64,000 nucleotides of DNA from Geothrix oryzae (GCF_030295385.1 NZ_AP027079.1:2046001-2110000), one strand, 5' to 3'. Shown: positions 25,673-35,451, counted from the first letter of the stretch. The notes: generated by a model from the sequence alone, not told the origin. Program-made: numbers and translations.

Positions 25673-26862
25673 TGCGCGGCGCCCTGCTCATCGCCAAGAA
25701 GGAGTTCCTGGAACTCTCGAAGGACCGCAAGACGCTGTTCTTCGCCTTCGTCCTGCCCTTCCTGCTCTACCCGGCCATCTTCGGCATGATGGCCAAGATG
25801 TCCAAGCGGGATGAGGCCCAGAACCGCAACAAGGCCAGCCGCATCTATGTCTCGGACCCCTCGGGCGCCCTCACCGGCGTGCTGCAGGGCGACCCGAAGC
25901 GCTTCGAGCTCGTGCCGAAGCCCGAGGGCGACCTGAAGCAGGCGCTGCGCGACCAGAAGCTGGACCTGGCCCTGGAGGTAGCTCCCGGAGCGGCCGCGGC
26001 CCTGGAGAAGCACGAGACTTTCACCGTCGCCGTCTCCGTGGACGAAAGCGAGCGCACCTCCGAGATGGCGCTCAAGCGCCTCCGCGAAGCCGTGAAGGGC
26101 CAGGAGAAGACCTGGGTCCAGGCGCGCCTCCAGGGGCTGGGGGCCTCGGCCCAGCTGGCCGAGCCTGTGAAGCTGGAGGTCAAGAATGCGGCGGACACGG
26201 CCCTGGAGATGGGCAAGGTCATGGGCCGGCTCCTGCCCTACCTGCTGATGATCATGATGTACACCGGTGCCATGCAGCACGGCATCTACGCCACTGCCGG
26301 CGAGAAGGAGCGGCACACGCTCCTGAGCCTCATGGCCACGCGGCTGCCGCGCAACCAGATCATTCTCGGGAAGCTGCTCTACATCTTCTGCATGGGGGTC
26401 ATCGCGGCCCTGCTGAACCTGCTGAGCATGGGACTCTCCATCCCCTTCATGGGCGGCGGCTCCACGGGCTCCATGCAGGCCGTGGCGGCCATCGCCAACC
26501 CCATGACGCTGGGCCTCACCTTCCTGATCATGGTCCCCCTGGGGCTGTTCTTCTCGAACTTCATCCTGCTCATGGGCATCCAGGCCAAGAACACCATCGA
26601 GGCGGGCAGCGCCATCACACCGGGCATCTTCCTGGTGGTCTTCCTGGGCGTCTTCACCATGGCCCCGGGCGTGGACAAGATGGCGTTCCTGTCCTATGTG
26701 CCCGTGGTGAATGTCTGCCTGGCCCTCCGCAAACTTTTCAGCCAGCAGTTCAGCTGGGCCGAGTACCTGATCGCCTTCGCCATGACCGTAGGCCTGGCGG
26801 GCATCATGACCCTGGTTTCCACCCGGGTTCTGAACCGGGAGAAGGCGTTGTTCAAGGCCTGA
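25672..26862 (+). CDS. ABC-2 type permease (NatB type)
   Basis: A 396-residue permease with one N-terminal membrane segment (about 18-38, FFAFVLPFLLYPAIFGMM), a large extracytoplasmic domain of some 150 residues, and five C-terminal helices from about residue 185. The order matches NatB-like ABC-2 permeases. Conserved pieces are GEKERHTLLSLMATRLPRNQIILGK. It forms an operon with the upstream ATPase gene. Confidence 0.9.
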   Translation: MRGALLIAKKEFLELSKDRKTLFFAFVLPFLLYPAIFGMMAKMSKRDEAQNRNKASRIYVSDPSGALTGVLQGDPKRFELVPKPEGDLKQALRDQKLDLALEVAPGAAAALEKHETFTVAVSVDESERTSEMALKRLREAVKGQEKTWVQARLQGLGASAQLAEPVKLEVKNAADTALEMGKVMGRLLPYLLMIMMYTGAMQHGIYATAGEKERHTLLSLMATRLPRNQIILGKLLYIFCMGVIAALLNLLSMGLSIPFMGGGSTGSMQAVAAIANPMTLGLTFLIMVPLGLFFSNFILLMGIQAKNTIEAGSAITPGIFLVVFLGVFTMAPGVDKMAFLSYVPVVNVCLALRKLFSQQFSWAEYLIAFAMTVGLAGIMTLVSTRVLNREKALFKA

Positions 26863-26903
26863 GGGCCCATCCCTTGCACCGCCCTCCGCACCGGGTCCGG
26901 GAT

Positions 26904-26932
26904 TTGCCGGCGGAAACCTGTCACTCTATAGT
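26904..26932 (+). promoter_or_regulatory. Candidate sigma-70 promoter before the TPR-like gene
   Basis: TTGCCG (26904-26909) and TATAGT (26927-26932) are separated by exactly 17 bases, 29 bases before the start codon at 26961. An inverted pair GGAAACC (26912-26918) / GGTTTCC (26941-26947) brackets the -10 and could be an operator. Confidence 0.5.
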
Positions 26933-26960
26933 TTCCACAAGGTTTCCAGAGGATCCACGC

Positions 26961-27500
26961 ATGGCGACGAAGGCTAAGTCAGAATCCACCCCCAAGTCCG
27001 CCCCGGCCCCCGCTCCGGCGACCGCCCATCCCTCGCCCCTCGCAGCCACCTTCGCGAAGGCCGTGAAGCTCGTGGATTCGGGAAAGCACCCCGAGGCCGT
27101 GAAGGCCCTCGAGGCCCTGATCCAGGAGGCCCAGGCGGCCGGCGACTGGGCCGTGAAGCGCCGGGCGCAGGTCTACCTCGCCCTTTCGGAATCCAAGGTC
27201 CATCCCGCCAAGGCCGTTGCTGCGGACCCGGTCACGGAAATCCAGGCCTGCCTCAACCGCCGGGATACCGACGAAGCCATCAAGATGGCGGAGAAGGCCC
27301 TCAAGAGCCACCCCACCGCGGGTTCACTGCATTACCTCAAGGCTGTGGCCTTCGCCCAGGCTGAGAATGTCGAAGCTTCCGCCGAAAGCCTGAAGAAGGC
27401 CATGGAACTGGATGCCGACCTGGTCTTCCAGTGGCACATGGAGCCGGATTTCAATCCGATCCGCAAGTCCCCCCTCTTCGCCTTCACCGAGGGCCGCTAG
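26961..27500 (+). CDS. TPR-like protein of unknown function
   Basis: A 179-residue protein with a low-complexity Lys/Ser/Pro/Ala N-terminus (residues 1-32) and helical repeats afterwards: AKAVKLVDSGKHPEAVKALEAL and AIKMAEKALKSHPTAGSLHYLKAVAFAQ have TPR spacing. No signal peptide. It lies 27 bases before yvcK on the same strand and shares its likely promoter. Such proteins usually mediate protein contacts; no specific role can be assigned. Confidence 0.75.
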   Translation: MATKAKSESTPKSAPAPAPATAHPSPLAATFAKAVKLVDSGKHPEAVKALEALIQEAQAAGDWAVKRRAQVYLALSESKVHPAKAVAADPVTEIQACLNRRDTDEAIKMAEKALKSHPTAGSLHYLKAVAFAQAENVEASAESLKKAMELDADLVFQWHMEPDFNPIRKSPLFAFTEGR

Positions 27501-27527
27501 GCTCCGTCAGGGCATGGGATCGGTCTG

Positions 27528-28517
27528 ATGCCCAGCCCCCCGGCCCTTCACGCCGACCAGCCTCTCAAGGTGGTGGCCCTGGGCGGTGGGACCGGCTTGG
27601 CCGCCCTGTTGCGGGCCCTGAAGCGCGAAGCGGGACGCAGCCGGGAGCCCTGGCGGCTCACGGGCATCGTCACCGTCTCCGACAACGGGGGCTCCTCGGG
27701 GCGTCTCCGGGATGAGCTGGGCGGCCTCCCCCCGGGCGATCTCCGCAACTGCCTCGCAGCCTTGACCCTGGAGGATTCGGCCCTGTCCGACCTCCTCAAC
27801 TACCGTTTCAAGGGGGAGGGCAGTCTCGCGGGCCACTCCCTCGGCAACCTCATGCTCTGGGCCCTGGCGGACCTCACAGGCGACTGGGTGCGGGCCATCC
27901 GGCAGCTCTCGAGCGTTCTCGTCACCGTGGGCAGGCTCTTCCCCTCGACCATCATGCCCGTCACCCTCTGCGCCGAGGACCTGGCGGGGGTGCGGTATGT
28001 GGGGGAGACCGCCGTGGGGTCCTGCCGCCCCCCCCTCGCCCGGCTCTGGCTGGAGCCCAGGGGTGCCGAACCCCTGCCCGAGGCCGTCCTGGCCCTCCTG
28101 CGCGCCGACCTGGTGATCCTGTCGCCGGGCAGCCTCTATTCCTCGACCATCTCCAACCTCCTGCTCCCGGAACTGCAGGAGGCCGTGGCCATCTCCCGGG
28201 CCCCCGTCCTCTATGTGGCCAACCTGATGACCGAGCCCGGCGAGACCGCCGGGCTGGATCTCGAAGGGCACCTCAGCGCGATCTCGGCTTTCGGCCGGGT
28301 CCAGGTCTCCGCCGTGATCGCCAACGCCGACCCCCTGCCGCCGGATATGCTCGCCCGCTACCGGGAGGAGGGCGGCGAGCCCCTGATCGCCTCCGGGGAC
28401 CGCGTCCTGGACATTCCGATCCACCGGTTCCCCCTGCTGGACCCGGAGGCCCCCCTGGCCCGGCATCACCCCAGCCTGCTGAACCAGGCCATCCGGGAGA
28501 CCCTCACCCGACTTTGA
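27528..28517 (+). CDS. yvcK: YvcK family (gluconeogenesis factor, CofD-like)
   Basis: A 329-residue member of the YvcK/CofD family. The nucleotide-binding start VVALGGGTGLAALLRAL lies at residues 15-31, followed by VTVSDNGGSSGRLR, and PPGDLRNCLAAL and ILSPGSLYSSTISNLL are characteristic. In Firmicutes YvcK binds UDP-sugars and affects carbon metabolism and cell shape; the role here is inferred. Unlike Firmicutes, it is not flanked by rapZ or whiA. Confidence 0.93.
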   Translation: MPSPPALHADQPLKVVALGGGTGLAALLRALKREAGRSREPWRLTGIVTVSDNGGSSGRLRDELGGLPPGDLRNCLAALTLEDSALSDLLNYRFKGEGSLAGHSLGNLMLWALADLTGDWVRAIRQLSSVLVTVGRLFPSTIMPVTLCAEDLAGVRYVGETAVGSCRPPLARLWLEPRGAEPLPEAVLALLRADLVILSPGSLYSSTISNLLLPELQEAVAISRAPVLYVANLMTEPGETAGLDLEGHLSAISAFGRVQVSAVIANADPLPPDMLARYREEGGEPLIASGDRVLDIPIHRFPLLDPEAPLARHHPSLLNQAIRETLTRL

Positions 28518-28583
28518 GGTCGCCGGGCGGGCCCCGGGGACCGAGATGCGCGAGGACCGTGACCCCTCACGCCCGGCCCCGCC

Positions 28584-28635
28584 CTGCCGATAGGTAGGTG
28601 AAGGGGCCCGGCGGCCCTTGTAGATTTATCGGCAG
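28584..28635 (+). ncRNA. Candidate structured RNA in the leader of the DUF4388 gene
   Basis: Perfect 9-bp outer arms CTGCCGATA (28584-28592) and TATCGGCAG (28627-28635) enclose an inner hairpin AAGGG(G)CC/GGCCCTT with one bulge. The structure ends 56 bases before the TTG start of the next gene. No U-tract follows, so it is not a normal yvcK terminator. It could be a cis-regulatory element; I match it to no known riboswitch class. Confidence 0.45.
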
Positions 28636-28691
28636 GTTCATTTTCCGACAAGGAATCTGGGGTACCCTTTAGGCTTGGCAGGGAGCATGAG

Positions 28692-29816
28692 TTGGCGCTG
28701 AGTGGCGATCTTGCGACGATGGGCCTGGAAGACATCTTCCAGTGGCTGGCCGTGGGCAAGAAGACCGGCGTCCTGGAGCTGCGGGGCTCCCTGCACACCA
28801 AGCGCGTGGCCTTCCACGAGGGCCGCATCACCAGCATCTGGTCCTCGGATCCCCGCGAGTACCTGGGCCAGTATCTGCTCGCCTTCAACCGCATCACCGA
28901 AGAGCAGCTGCGCGACGCCCTGGCCACCCAGGAGGACGAGCAGCAGCTCCTGGGACGCATCCTCATCAACCGCCAGCTGGTGACCGAGGCCGAGATCCGG
29001 CGCATCGTCCAGCTCAAGGTGGAGGAGAGCATCTACGACACCTTCCTGTGGAATGTGGGCAGCTTCGAGTTCCACGATGGCGCCGCCTCCCACCAGAAAT
29101 CCATGCTCCTCAGCCTCGATGTCACCGGCATCGTGCTGGAGGGCGCCCGCCGCATGGATGACTGGAAGCGCATCCGCAAAGTCATCAAGGGCGGCGATGC
29201 CGTGCTGGCCCCCATCTCCGAGGCCATCGCCGAGCGCCTGCCCCTGGCGACCGATGACGCCGACATCCTCGCGCGGCTGGACGGCCACAAGCGGGTGGAC
29301 CAGCTGGTGCTGGACATGCGGATGCCCGAGTACAAGATCAACAAGCTGCTCTTCGACCTTCACGAGAAGGGCCTCGTCCGCATCCTCAACTCCGGCGGCA
29401 ACCTCGGCGAAAACCCCAGCCTCCAGCTCCAGCGGGCCCGGGCCCTGGTGGAGAAGCAGAAGCTGCAAGAGGCCCAGGAAGAGCTCCGCCGCATCCTGAA
29501 GGACCAGCCCCGCCACCTCGATGCCAGCAAGATGATGGCCGTGGTCCAGGATCTGCTGGAGGACAAGAAGCTGGATCAGGACCTGATCCCCGAGCTGGCC
29601 GTGAGCCTCGACGAGCTGATGACGACGAACCTCGGCCCCAACGAGGCCTTCCTCGCCAGCAGGGTCAATGGGCTCTGGGCCATCCGCGACATCCTCACCA
29701 TCGCTCCTTTCGAGCAGGATGAATGCCTCGCCATCTTCTCCAAGCTCATCAAGCGTGGGATTCTCAAGACCACGAAACCCGCCCAGGGGGGTCATCAGCC
29801 GGATGCCTTGCGCTGA
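28692..29816 (+). CDS. DUF4388 domain protein
   Basis: A 374-residue cytoplasmic protein. Residues 1-100 match DUF4388 (LSGDLATMGLEDIFQWLAVGKKTGVLEL, seen in landmarks LEDIFQWL and KTGVLEL), a domain common in Acidobacteriota and Deltaproteobacteria and often linked to gliding, pili or signalling. A winged-helix-like region follows (GHKRVDQLVLDM), then a helical segment with coiled-coil character (LVEKQKLQEAQEELRRIL). TTG at 28692 is chosen: GGGAG lies 6 bases upstream, and the nearby ATG at 28687 is out of frame and stops at once. Exact function unknown. Confidence 0.85.
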   Translation: MALSGDLATMGLEDIFQWLAVGKKTGVLELRGSLHTKRVAFHEGRITSIWSSDPREYLGQYLLAFNRITEEQLRDALATQEDEQQLLGRILINRQLVTEAEIRRIVQLKVEESIYDTFLWNVGSFEFHDGAASHQKSMLLSLDVTGIVLEGARRMDDWKRIRKVIKGGDAVLAPISEAIAERLPLATDDADILARLDGHKRVDQLVLDMRMPEYKINKLLFDLHEKGLVRILNSGGNLGENPSLQLQRARALVEKQKLQEAQEELRRILKDQPRHLDASKMMAVVQDLLEDKKLDQDLIPELAVSLDELMTTNLGPNEAFLASRVNGLWAIRDILTIAPFEQDECLAIFSKLIKRGILKTTKPAQGGHQPDALR

Positions 29817-29838
29817 ACCCTCCGCACCCGGAGGCGCC

Positions 29839-30546
29839 ATGCGCATCGTCCTCGCCCTGCTGCTGATCGCCGTGCCCCTCGCGGCGGCCAGGAAACCGAC
29901 GCCCGCCCAGCTGGAGGCCCAGGTCCGTCGTCTCACCGAAGAGCGGGATGGCCTCAAGCAGCGGCTGGCGGCCACGGAGGACCTGCAGCAGGAACTGGCG
30001 GCGTCTCAGAAAGCCCGGGACCTGGCCCGGTCCGAGGCCCAGGCCGCCCGCCGCGAGGCCGAGCAGGTGCGCGCCACCCTCACGGAGAACCAGGGGGGCG
30101 GCGAGGCCATCCTCAAGGAGTTGCAGGCCGCGAAGCAGGAAGCCGCTGACGCCAAGGCCGAGGCGGCCAGGCTCAAGGCCGAAAACGATGAGTTCCGCAG
30201 CAAGGCCGGGGCGACTCCGGCCGAAGGGGACTTGGTGCTGCTGAGCGAAGACATCCAGCCCGCCCGGCCCCTGAACCTGAACCGGGTCGTGCCGCGCCTG
30301 AAGTCCTCGGGCTTCTTCTCGGGGCGGCCCAAGGGCGTGGTGGTGGTGAATGTCCTGGTCAGCGAGAAGGGTGAGGTCATCGCCGCCCGCCTGATCCAGG
30401 GGCTGCCGGGCGAGGGCCCGGATGGGAAAGACGCCGGCGAAGCCTGCGTGGAGGCCGCCAAGAAGATCGTCTTCGATCCCGCCACCTCCAAGGACGGCAA
30501 GACCCGCTTCAAGGTCTGGCAGGGCGTGGGGTTCTACCTGGATTGA
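29839..30546 (+). CDS. Exported coiled-coil protein with TonB C-terminal-like domain
   Basis: A 235-residue protein. Residues 1-17 (MRIVLALLLIAVPLAAA) form a signal peptide. Residues 20-125 are a charged, heptad-like coiled coil rich in Glu, Ala, Arg and Lys. The last ~100 residues contain GVVVVNVLVSEKGEVIAARLIQGLP and the end KTRFKVWQGVGFYLD, which resemble the TonB/TolA C-terminal fold. A role in envelope protein contacts is plausible. GGAGG precedes the ATG. It is 22 bases downstream of the DUF4388 gene and probably in one operon. Confidence 0.75.
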   Translation: MRIVLALLLIAVPLAAARKPTPAQLEAQVRRLTEERDGLKQRLAATEDLQQELAASQKARDLARSEAQAARREAEQVRATLTENQGGGEAILKELQAAKQEAADAKAEAARLKAENDEFRSKAGATPAEGDLVLLSEDIQPARPLNLNRVVPRLKSSGFFSGRPKGVVVVNVLVSEKGEVIAARLIQGLPGEGPDGKDAGEACVEAAKKIVFDPATSKDGKTRFKVWQGVGFYLD

Positions 30547-30567
30547 CCCCCGGGGGCTCCGTGGGAC

Positions 30568-32130
30568 CTAGGCCGGCACGGAAGTCCGGATCAGGTGGTC
30601 GAAGGCGCCCAGGCTGGCCTTGGCACCCTCGCCCATCGCGATGATGATCTGCTTGAAGGGCACCGTGGTCGCGTCGCCGGCGGCGAAGACGCCGGGCACC
30701 GAGGTCTGACCCCGCGAATCGACCTCGATCTCGCCGCGCGGCGAGAGGTCCACCGTGCCCTTGAGCCAGTCGGTGTTGGGCAGCAGGCCGATCTGGACGA
30801 AGATGCCCTCCAGGTCGAGCACATGGGATTCGCCGCTGGTCCGGTCCCGGTAGGCGAGGCCGACGACCTTCCGCCCGTCGCCCAGGACTTCGGTGGTCTG
30901 CGCCGAGGTCACCACGGCCACATTCGGCAGACTGTAGAGCTTCTTCTGCAGGACGGCATCGGCCCGGAGGTCCCGGTCGAATTCGATCAGCGTGACATGG
31001 GCCGTGATGCCGGCCAGGTCGATGGCGGCCTCCACGCCGGAGTTCCCGCCGCCGATCACGGCCACGCGCTTGCCCTTGAACAGCGGGCCGTCGCAGTGGG
31101 GACAATAGGCCACCCCCTTGGTGCGGTACTCCTGCTCGCCCGGCACCTTCATCTCCCGCCACCGGGCGCCGGTGGCGAGAATCACGGCCCGGCTCTTGAG
31201 GACCGCCCCGCTCGCCAGGCGCACTCCGATGAGGCCGTCGATCCCGGCCGGAATCAAGGCCTCGGCCCGCTGCAGATGGATGATGTCGACCTCGTACTCG
31301 CGGACATGCTGCTCGAGGGCCAGCGCCAGCTTGGGCCCCTCGGTCCCCTTCACTGAAATGAAGTTCTCGATGCCCAGCGTGTCCAACACCTGCCCGCCGA
31401 AGCGCTCGGCCACCACGCCCGTGCGGATGCCCTTGCGGGCGGCGTAGATCGCGGCGGCTGAGCCTGCCGGGCCGCCGCCGACCACCAGCACCTCGAAGGC
31501 CTCCTTCCGGCTGAGCTTTTCCGCTTCCCGCTCTGCGGCGCTCGCGTCCAGCCGAGCCAGGATCTCCTCCGCGCTGGTGCGCCCCTGGCCGAAGGCCTCC
31601 CCATTCAGGAAGATCGCCGGCACGCCCATGATCTGGCGGGCATCGACTTCAGCCTGGAAGAGCGCCCCGTCGATCATCTCCGCTTCAAAGTCCGGATGGA
31701 GCGCGGCCATCGCATTGAGAGCCTGTACCACCTCCGGGCAGTTGTGACAGGACAGCGAAACGAAGGTCTCGAAACGAAATCGGCCCTCCAGGCCACGGAT
31801 CTGCTCGACGACCTCCGCTTCCAGTTTGGGGGGATGACCACTGACCTGCAGGAGCGCCAGCACCAGCGAAGTGAACTCGTGGCCCATGGGAAGGCCCGAG
31901 AAATGCACGCGCGGAACCTCGCCCACCCGGCTGATGCCGAACGAGGGCCGGCGGGGGTGGAGCCCGTCCGTGCGGAGGCCCACCTTGTCGGAGAGTGCCG
32001 CGACCTCCTGGAGCAAGACGAGCATCTCGGCGGACCTGGTGCCGTCATCGAGCGAGGCGACCAGCTCGATCGGCCGGACGAGTTTTTCAAGGTAGGTCTT
32101 CAACTGGGCCTTGATGTCTGCCGTGAGCAT
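30568..32130 (-). CDS. ahpF: Alkyl hydroperoxide reductase subunit F
   Basis: AhpF is the FAD flavoprotein that passes NADH electrons to the peroxiredoxin AhpC. The 520-residue protein has the N-terminal double thioredoxin fold with CHNC at 128-131, FAD-binding [19 protein letters not shown] from about residue 214, the thioredoxin-reductase CPHC pair near 343, and the NAD domain [19 protein letters not shown]. Length is normal. It follows ahpC on the same strand after a strong hairpin. Confidence 0.96.
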   Translation of the reverse strand: MLTADIKAQLKTYLEKLVRPIELVASLDDGTRSAEMLVLLQEVAALSDKVGLRTDGLHPRRPSFGISRVGEVPRVHFSGLPMGHEFTSLVLALLQVSGHPPKLEAEVVEQIRGLEGRFRFETFVSLSCHNCPEVVQALNAMAALHPDFEAEMIDGALFQAEVDARQIMGVPAIFLNGEAFGQGRTSAEEILARLDASAAEREAEKLSRKEAFEVLVVGGGPAGSAAAIYAARKGIRTGVVAERFGGQVLDTLGIENFISVKGTEGPKLALALEQHVREYEVDIIHLQRAEALIPAGIDGLIGVRLASGAVLKSRAVILATGARWREMKVPGEQEYRTKGVAYCPHCDGPLFKGKRVAVIGGGNSGVEAAIDLAGITAHVTLIEFDRDLRADAVLQKKLYSLPNVAVVTSAQTTEVLGDGRKVVGLAYRDRTSGESHVLDLEGIFVQIGLLPNTDWLKGTVDLSPRGEIEVDSRGQTSVPGVFAAGDATTVPFKQIIIAMGEGAKASLGAFDHLIRTSVPA

Positions 32131-32190
32131 CGTCGTCCTCCAAAGGAAGGTGCTGCCGGAACGCCCGGGTCAGGCGTCCCTCCTGCCCGG

Positions 32191-32226
32191 CAGAGGATCC
32201 CGGAGCCTGGGCCCCGGGATCCTCTG
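32191..32226 (-). promoter_or_regulatory. Strong hairpin between ahpC and ahpF
   Basis: CAGAGGATCCCGG (32191-32203) and CCGGGATCCTCTG (32214-32226) form a perfect 13-bp stem with a 10-base loop, 32 bases past the ahpC stop. No U-tract follows, so partial readthrough into ahpF or protection of the ahpC mRNA 3' end is more likely than full termination. This would favour the usual excess of AhpC over AhpF. Confidence 0.65.
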
Positions 32227-32257
32227 CGCTGTGGGCCGTCAGGGTGCCTGGGGCCCG

Positions 32258-32827
<570 letters not shown>

Positions 32828-33026
32828 CGGGCTTTCTCCTGAGGAACCGCAAGCGGCGGTTCTCGGAAAGAGCCAAGCTCGTGCCAAGCGTATAAATCAA
32901 TTATTATGAATATTTATTTTATTGATGCCGCGCTTGGCGTTCGCCGATTCCCGGCATGCCGAGAGCGCCATTCCCGATATGTCGAGAAGGGCCGGTCCCG
33001 CCCAGAATGAGGAGCCGGGATTCGAA

Positions 33027-33818
33027 TCAGACCCGTTCACCCCAGGGGCTCGGCTCCCCCATCCCCCACCGGGCTTCGTACCAGACCTTTTCGAGGCAGA
33101 GCCCACCCGGAGGCGCCGTGAGGCCCGCCCGGGTGCGGTCCCGAGCGGCGAGCAGCGCCCCCAGCGAATCCGGGCGCCGGCGTCCCCGGCCCACCTCCAC
33201 CAGGGTGCCCGTCATGATACGGACCTGGTGCATGAGGAAGCTGCTGCCTTCGAAGATGAGCTCCACGCCACCCTCCATGGGTGCGAGGCGGAGGTCGTGG
33301 AGGGTCCGCACCGGCGTTTTCGCCACGCACTCCACGCAGCGGAAGCTCGAGAAATCATGGGTGCCCAGCAGCGGAGGCACGGACTCCGCCATGGCCTGCA
33401 GGTCCAGCGGCGCGGCCTGGCGGACATGCCACCGGAAGGGGGCCAGCAGGGGATCCTCCACGGGTCCCAGGCCCAGCCGGTAGACATAGCGCTTGGCCAC
33501 CGCGTGCTGGCGGGGGAAGAAGGCCTCCGGCGCCGGCTTCGCGGCCATCACCCGGATGTCCCGGGGGAGGTGCGCGTTCAGAGCCGCGAGCAGGCGGTAG
33601 GGATCCCAGGCACGGACCGTGTGGACCAGCACGCCCTGGGCCCGCGCATGGACGCCCGCATCTGTGCGCCCCGTGCCCTGGGGCATGGGGGCCTCGGGAT
33701 CCAGGGCCCGGAGGGCCTTCCACAGGTCCCCCTGGCCGCTCCGCAGGCTCGTCTGGATCTGCCAGCCATGGAAACCCGCGCCCGCATAGGCCACGGTCAG
33801 GAAGAAGGGGTACGCCAT
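33027..33818 (-). CDS. truA: tRNA pseudouridine(38-40) synthase
   Basis: TruA isomerises uridines 38-40 of the anticodon arm. The 263-residue protein has the catalytic Asp53 in GTGRTDAGVHARAQ, FHGWQ near residue 16, RYVYRLGLG, and FLMHQVRIMTGTLVEVGRG in the C-terminal half. Length is normal. It is a single gene followed by ahpC on the same strand after about 200 bases, and is divergent from HU. Confidence 0.95.
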   Translation of the reverse strand: MAYPFFLTVAYAGAGFHGWQIQTSLRSGQGDLWKALRALDPEAPMPQGTGRTDAGVHARAQGVLVHTVRAWDPYRLLAALNAHLPRDIRVMAAKPAPEAFFPRQHAVAKRYVYRLGLGPVEDPLLAPFRWHVRQAAPLDLQAMAESVPPLLGTHDFSSFRCVECVAKTPVRTLHDLRLAPMEGGVELIFEGSSFLMHQVRIMTGTLVEVGRGRRRPDSLGALLAARDRTRAGLTAPPGGLCLEKVWYEARWGMGEPSPWGERV

Positions 33819-34168
33819 GCCCCATCATAGGCCGTGGCGGGCCTTTCGCGGATAGGCGCTCCCCAGGGTGCCCGTTCTACGGTGATCTGCGCGATCCATG
33901 AGACTTACAGCCGAGCATTTTCGCCCATTCAGATGTTCCATGCTCATCTAGACCTCCCAGGAGTGCCGATCTCCCGTTTTTTTTCGAAGAAAAGCCTTGA
34001 CCATGCTGCATCTGCGGCGTAGCTTCTTGGCAGTTTAGGAAATACAGTATTCATCGGCTTCTACGGGCCTTTGATATTTCAAAACTCAGCAAGCACGGTC
34101 GTCTCCACCTGGGGGCGATTTCGTTTCCCTCAACCTGGGGATGCAATTCCCCAAATTCGGAGGTTTCC
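33819..34168. other. Intergenic region upstream of HU (350 bp, no gene seen)
   Basis: Less G+C-rich than the flanking genes. It contains T8 at 33977-33984 after a weak GGAG/CTCC hairpin, a possible HU promoter TTGACC (33997-34002) with weak -10 TAGCTT (34020-34025), two ACCTGGGG direct repeats (34107-34114, 34133-34140), and a GGGGA/TCCCC mini-hairpin just before the HU Shine-Dalgarno. No convincing ORF or tRNA was seen; a small RNA ending at T8 is possible but unsupported. Confidence 0.5.
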
Positions 34169-34465
34169 ATGAACAAGGCTGAACTGGTCAGCGCTGTCGC
34201 CGACAAGGCCGGCATCACCAAGGCCCAGGCCGCTGCCGCCCTGGATCAGGTGCTTGGTGGCATCGCCAGCGCCCTGCGCTCCGGCGACAAGGTCACCCTC
34301 GTGGGCTTCGGCACTTTCTCCGTCGCCAACCGTGGTGCCCGCACCGGTCGCAATCCCCGCGACAACAAGCCCATCAAGATCGCTGCCAAGAAGGTTGCCA
34401 AGTTCAAGCCCGGCAAGAAGCTGGCTGACGAAGTCAACGGCAAGGGCGGCAAGAAGCGCAAGTAG
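34169..34465 (+). CDS. hup: HU family DNA-binding protein
   Basis: A 98-residue nucleoid protein that bends and compacts DNA as a dimer. MNKAELVSAVADKAGITKAQAAAALD is the standard N-terminus, VTLVGFGTFSVANRGARTGRNP carries the beta-arm entry, and the tail is unusually Lys-rich (ending GKGGKKRK). GGAGG lies 5 bases before the ATG. Codon use looks like that of a highly expressed gene. The long A/T-richer upstream region fits a strong, regulated promoter. Confidence 0.96.
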   Translation: MNKAELVSAVADKAGITKAQAAAALDQVLGGIASALRSGDKVTLVGFGTFSVANRGARTGRNPRDNKPIKIAAKKVAKFKPGKKLADEVNGKGGKKRK

Positions 34466-34501
34466 GATCGGCGAGCCGGTTTCGGCCGGTTTCCAGGATC
34501 T

Positions 34502-34527
34502 TCGGGGCCCATTTCGGCGGGCCCCGA
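34502..34527 (+). terminator. Probable terminator after HU
   Basis: TCGGGGCCC (34502-34510) and GGGCCCCGA (34519-34527) form a 9-bp stem with an 8-base loop, 37 bases after the HU stop. The bases after it (TTCATG) are only weakly U-rich, with a T6 run about 15 bases further on, so efficiency is uncertain. Confidence 0.5.
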
Positions 34528-34737
34528 TTCATGTCAAAGATCTTTTTTGATGCATTATGAATCGAAGATCCCCGGAGCAGGTGATGGGCACCAGCTTTCA
34601 CTCTCCGAGAATTCTGCTCCTCTAAATCCCGTATTACCTTGCTATGGACCCGAATTCCCACAGGGAACCGGCACCTGTCCGCAATTCAGGCCCCCCGCCC
34701 ACCCTTCCGATGAGAGGGGGTGTTGCCAGAGGTTTCC

Positions 34738-35379
34738 ATGTCCGACGAAGAGGTCGCCCCCAAGAAGAGCCCCTTGAAGCTGATCATCCTCATCGTGGTC
34801 GCGCTGGCGGTCCTCGGTGGGGGTGGGGCGGGCACCCTGTGGTATCTGAAGAAGCGGCGGGCGGCGAAGGAGGCGGCCGAGGCTGCCGCAGCCCAGGCCG
34901 CCACCCAGGCCGAAGCGGCTCCGGGAGAGCCGGGCTCCGCCGAGGCGAATCCGGACGACTGCGAGGGCAGCGGCGACGGGAAGGAGGGCGGCGGGCACGG
35001 GGGCGCCGAAGCTTCGCCCGTGATGGTGCTGACCCGCACCGTGAACCTCACCGGCCCCCGGAGGAATGCCTTCCTCCGTTGCGAGCTGAACATCCTCTTC
35101 TGCGATGCCGAGCTGGGCAAGCTCGTCTCCGGCGACAAGCCCTCCCCCGAGAAGAGCCTCATCCAGTCGATCATCCTGGGTGCCCTCTCCGGCAAGAGCG
35201 TGGAGGAGGCTTCGGACGCCGAGTCCCGCGAGGCCCTGCGCCAGGAGATGAAGGACAAGCTCAACGAGCAGTTCAAGCCCCATCCCCCCAAACCCGGCGA
35301 GAAGGAAGATCCCAAGCACAAGAAGCCGAAGCGGCCCATCAAGAGCGTGCTCATCGTGGACTGGGCCATCCAGCAGTAG
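34738..35379 (+). CDS. fliL: Flagellar basal body-associated protein FliL
   Basis: FliL is a single-pass inner-membrane protein around the flagellar stator that supports motor torque. The 213-residue protein has a short cytoplasmic N-terminus, one membrane helix (about residues 13-37), an Ala/Glu/Gly-rich periplasmic linker to about 95, and the FliL domain (RTVNLTGPRRNAFLRCELNILFCD landmarks). A Lys/Pro-rich insert (near 180-200) precedes the end VLIVDWAIQQ. The start at 34738 follows AGAGG; the ORF upstream to 34720 is not needed. fliN follows 72 bases later. Confidence 0.85.
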   Translation: MSDEEVAPKKSPLKLIILIVVALAVLGGGGAGTLWYLKKRRAAKEAAEAAAAQAATQAEAAPGEPGSAEANPDDCEGSGDGKEGGGHGGAEASPVMVLTRTVNLTGPRRNAFLRCELNILFCDAELGKLVSGDKPSPEKSLIQSIILGALSGKSVEEASDAESREALRQEMKDKLNEQFKPHPPKPGEKEDPKHKKPKRPIKSVLIVDWAIQQ

Positions 35380-35451
35380 CCGGGGACCTGGCATGCCCGT
35401 TGCGGCGCCGGGAACGCGGGTCCATGCTTTGACAGGACCATCGGGAGGGAC

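Noticed and set aside
32891-32920. Possible PerR box (AATTATTAT) upstream of ahpC
   Set aside because: Only about 10 of 15 positions of the consensus match and the site is simply A/T-rich; not enough for a call.
33000-33035. T-loop-like TTCGAATC motif between ahpC and truA
   Set aside because: No acceptor or D-arm pairs with it and the T-stem arms do not match, so it is not a tRNA.
34590-34640. Sigma-54 promoter before fliL
   Set aside because: GGGCAC is present but no GC at the -12 position at correct spacing.
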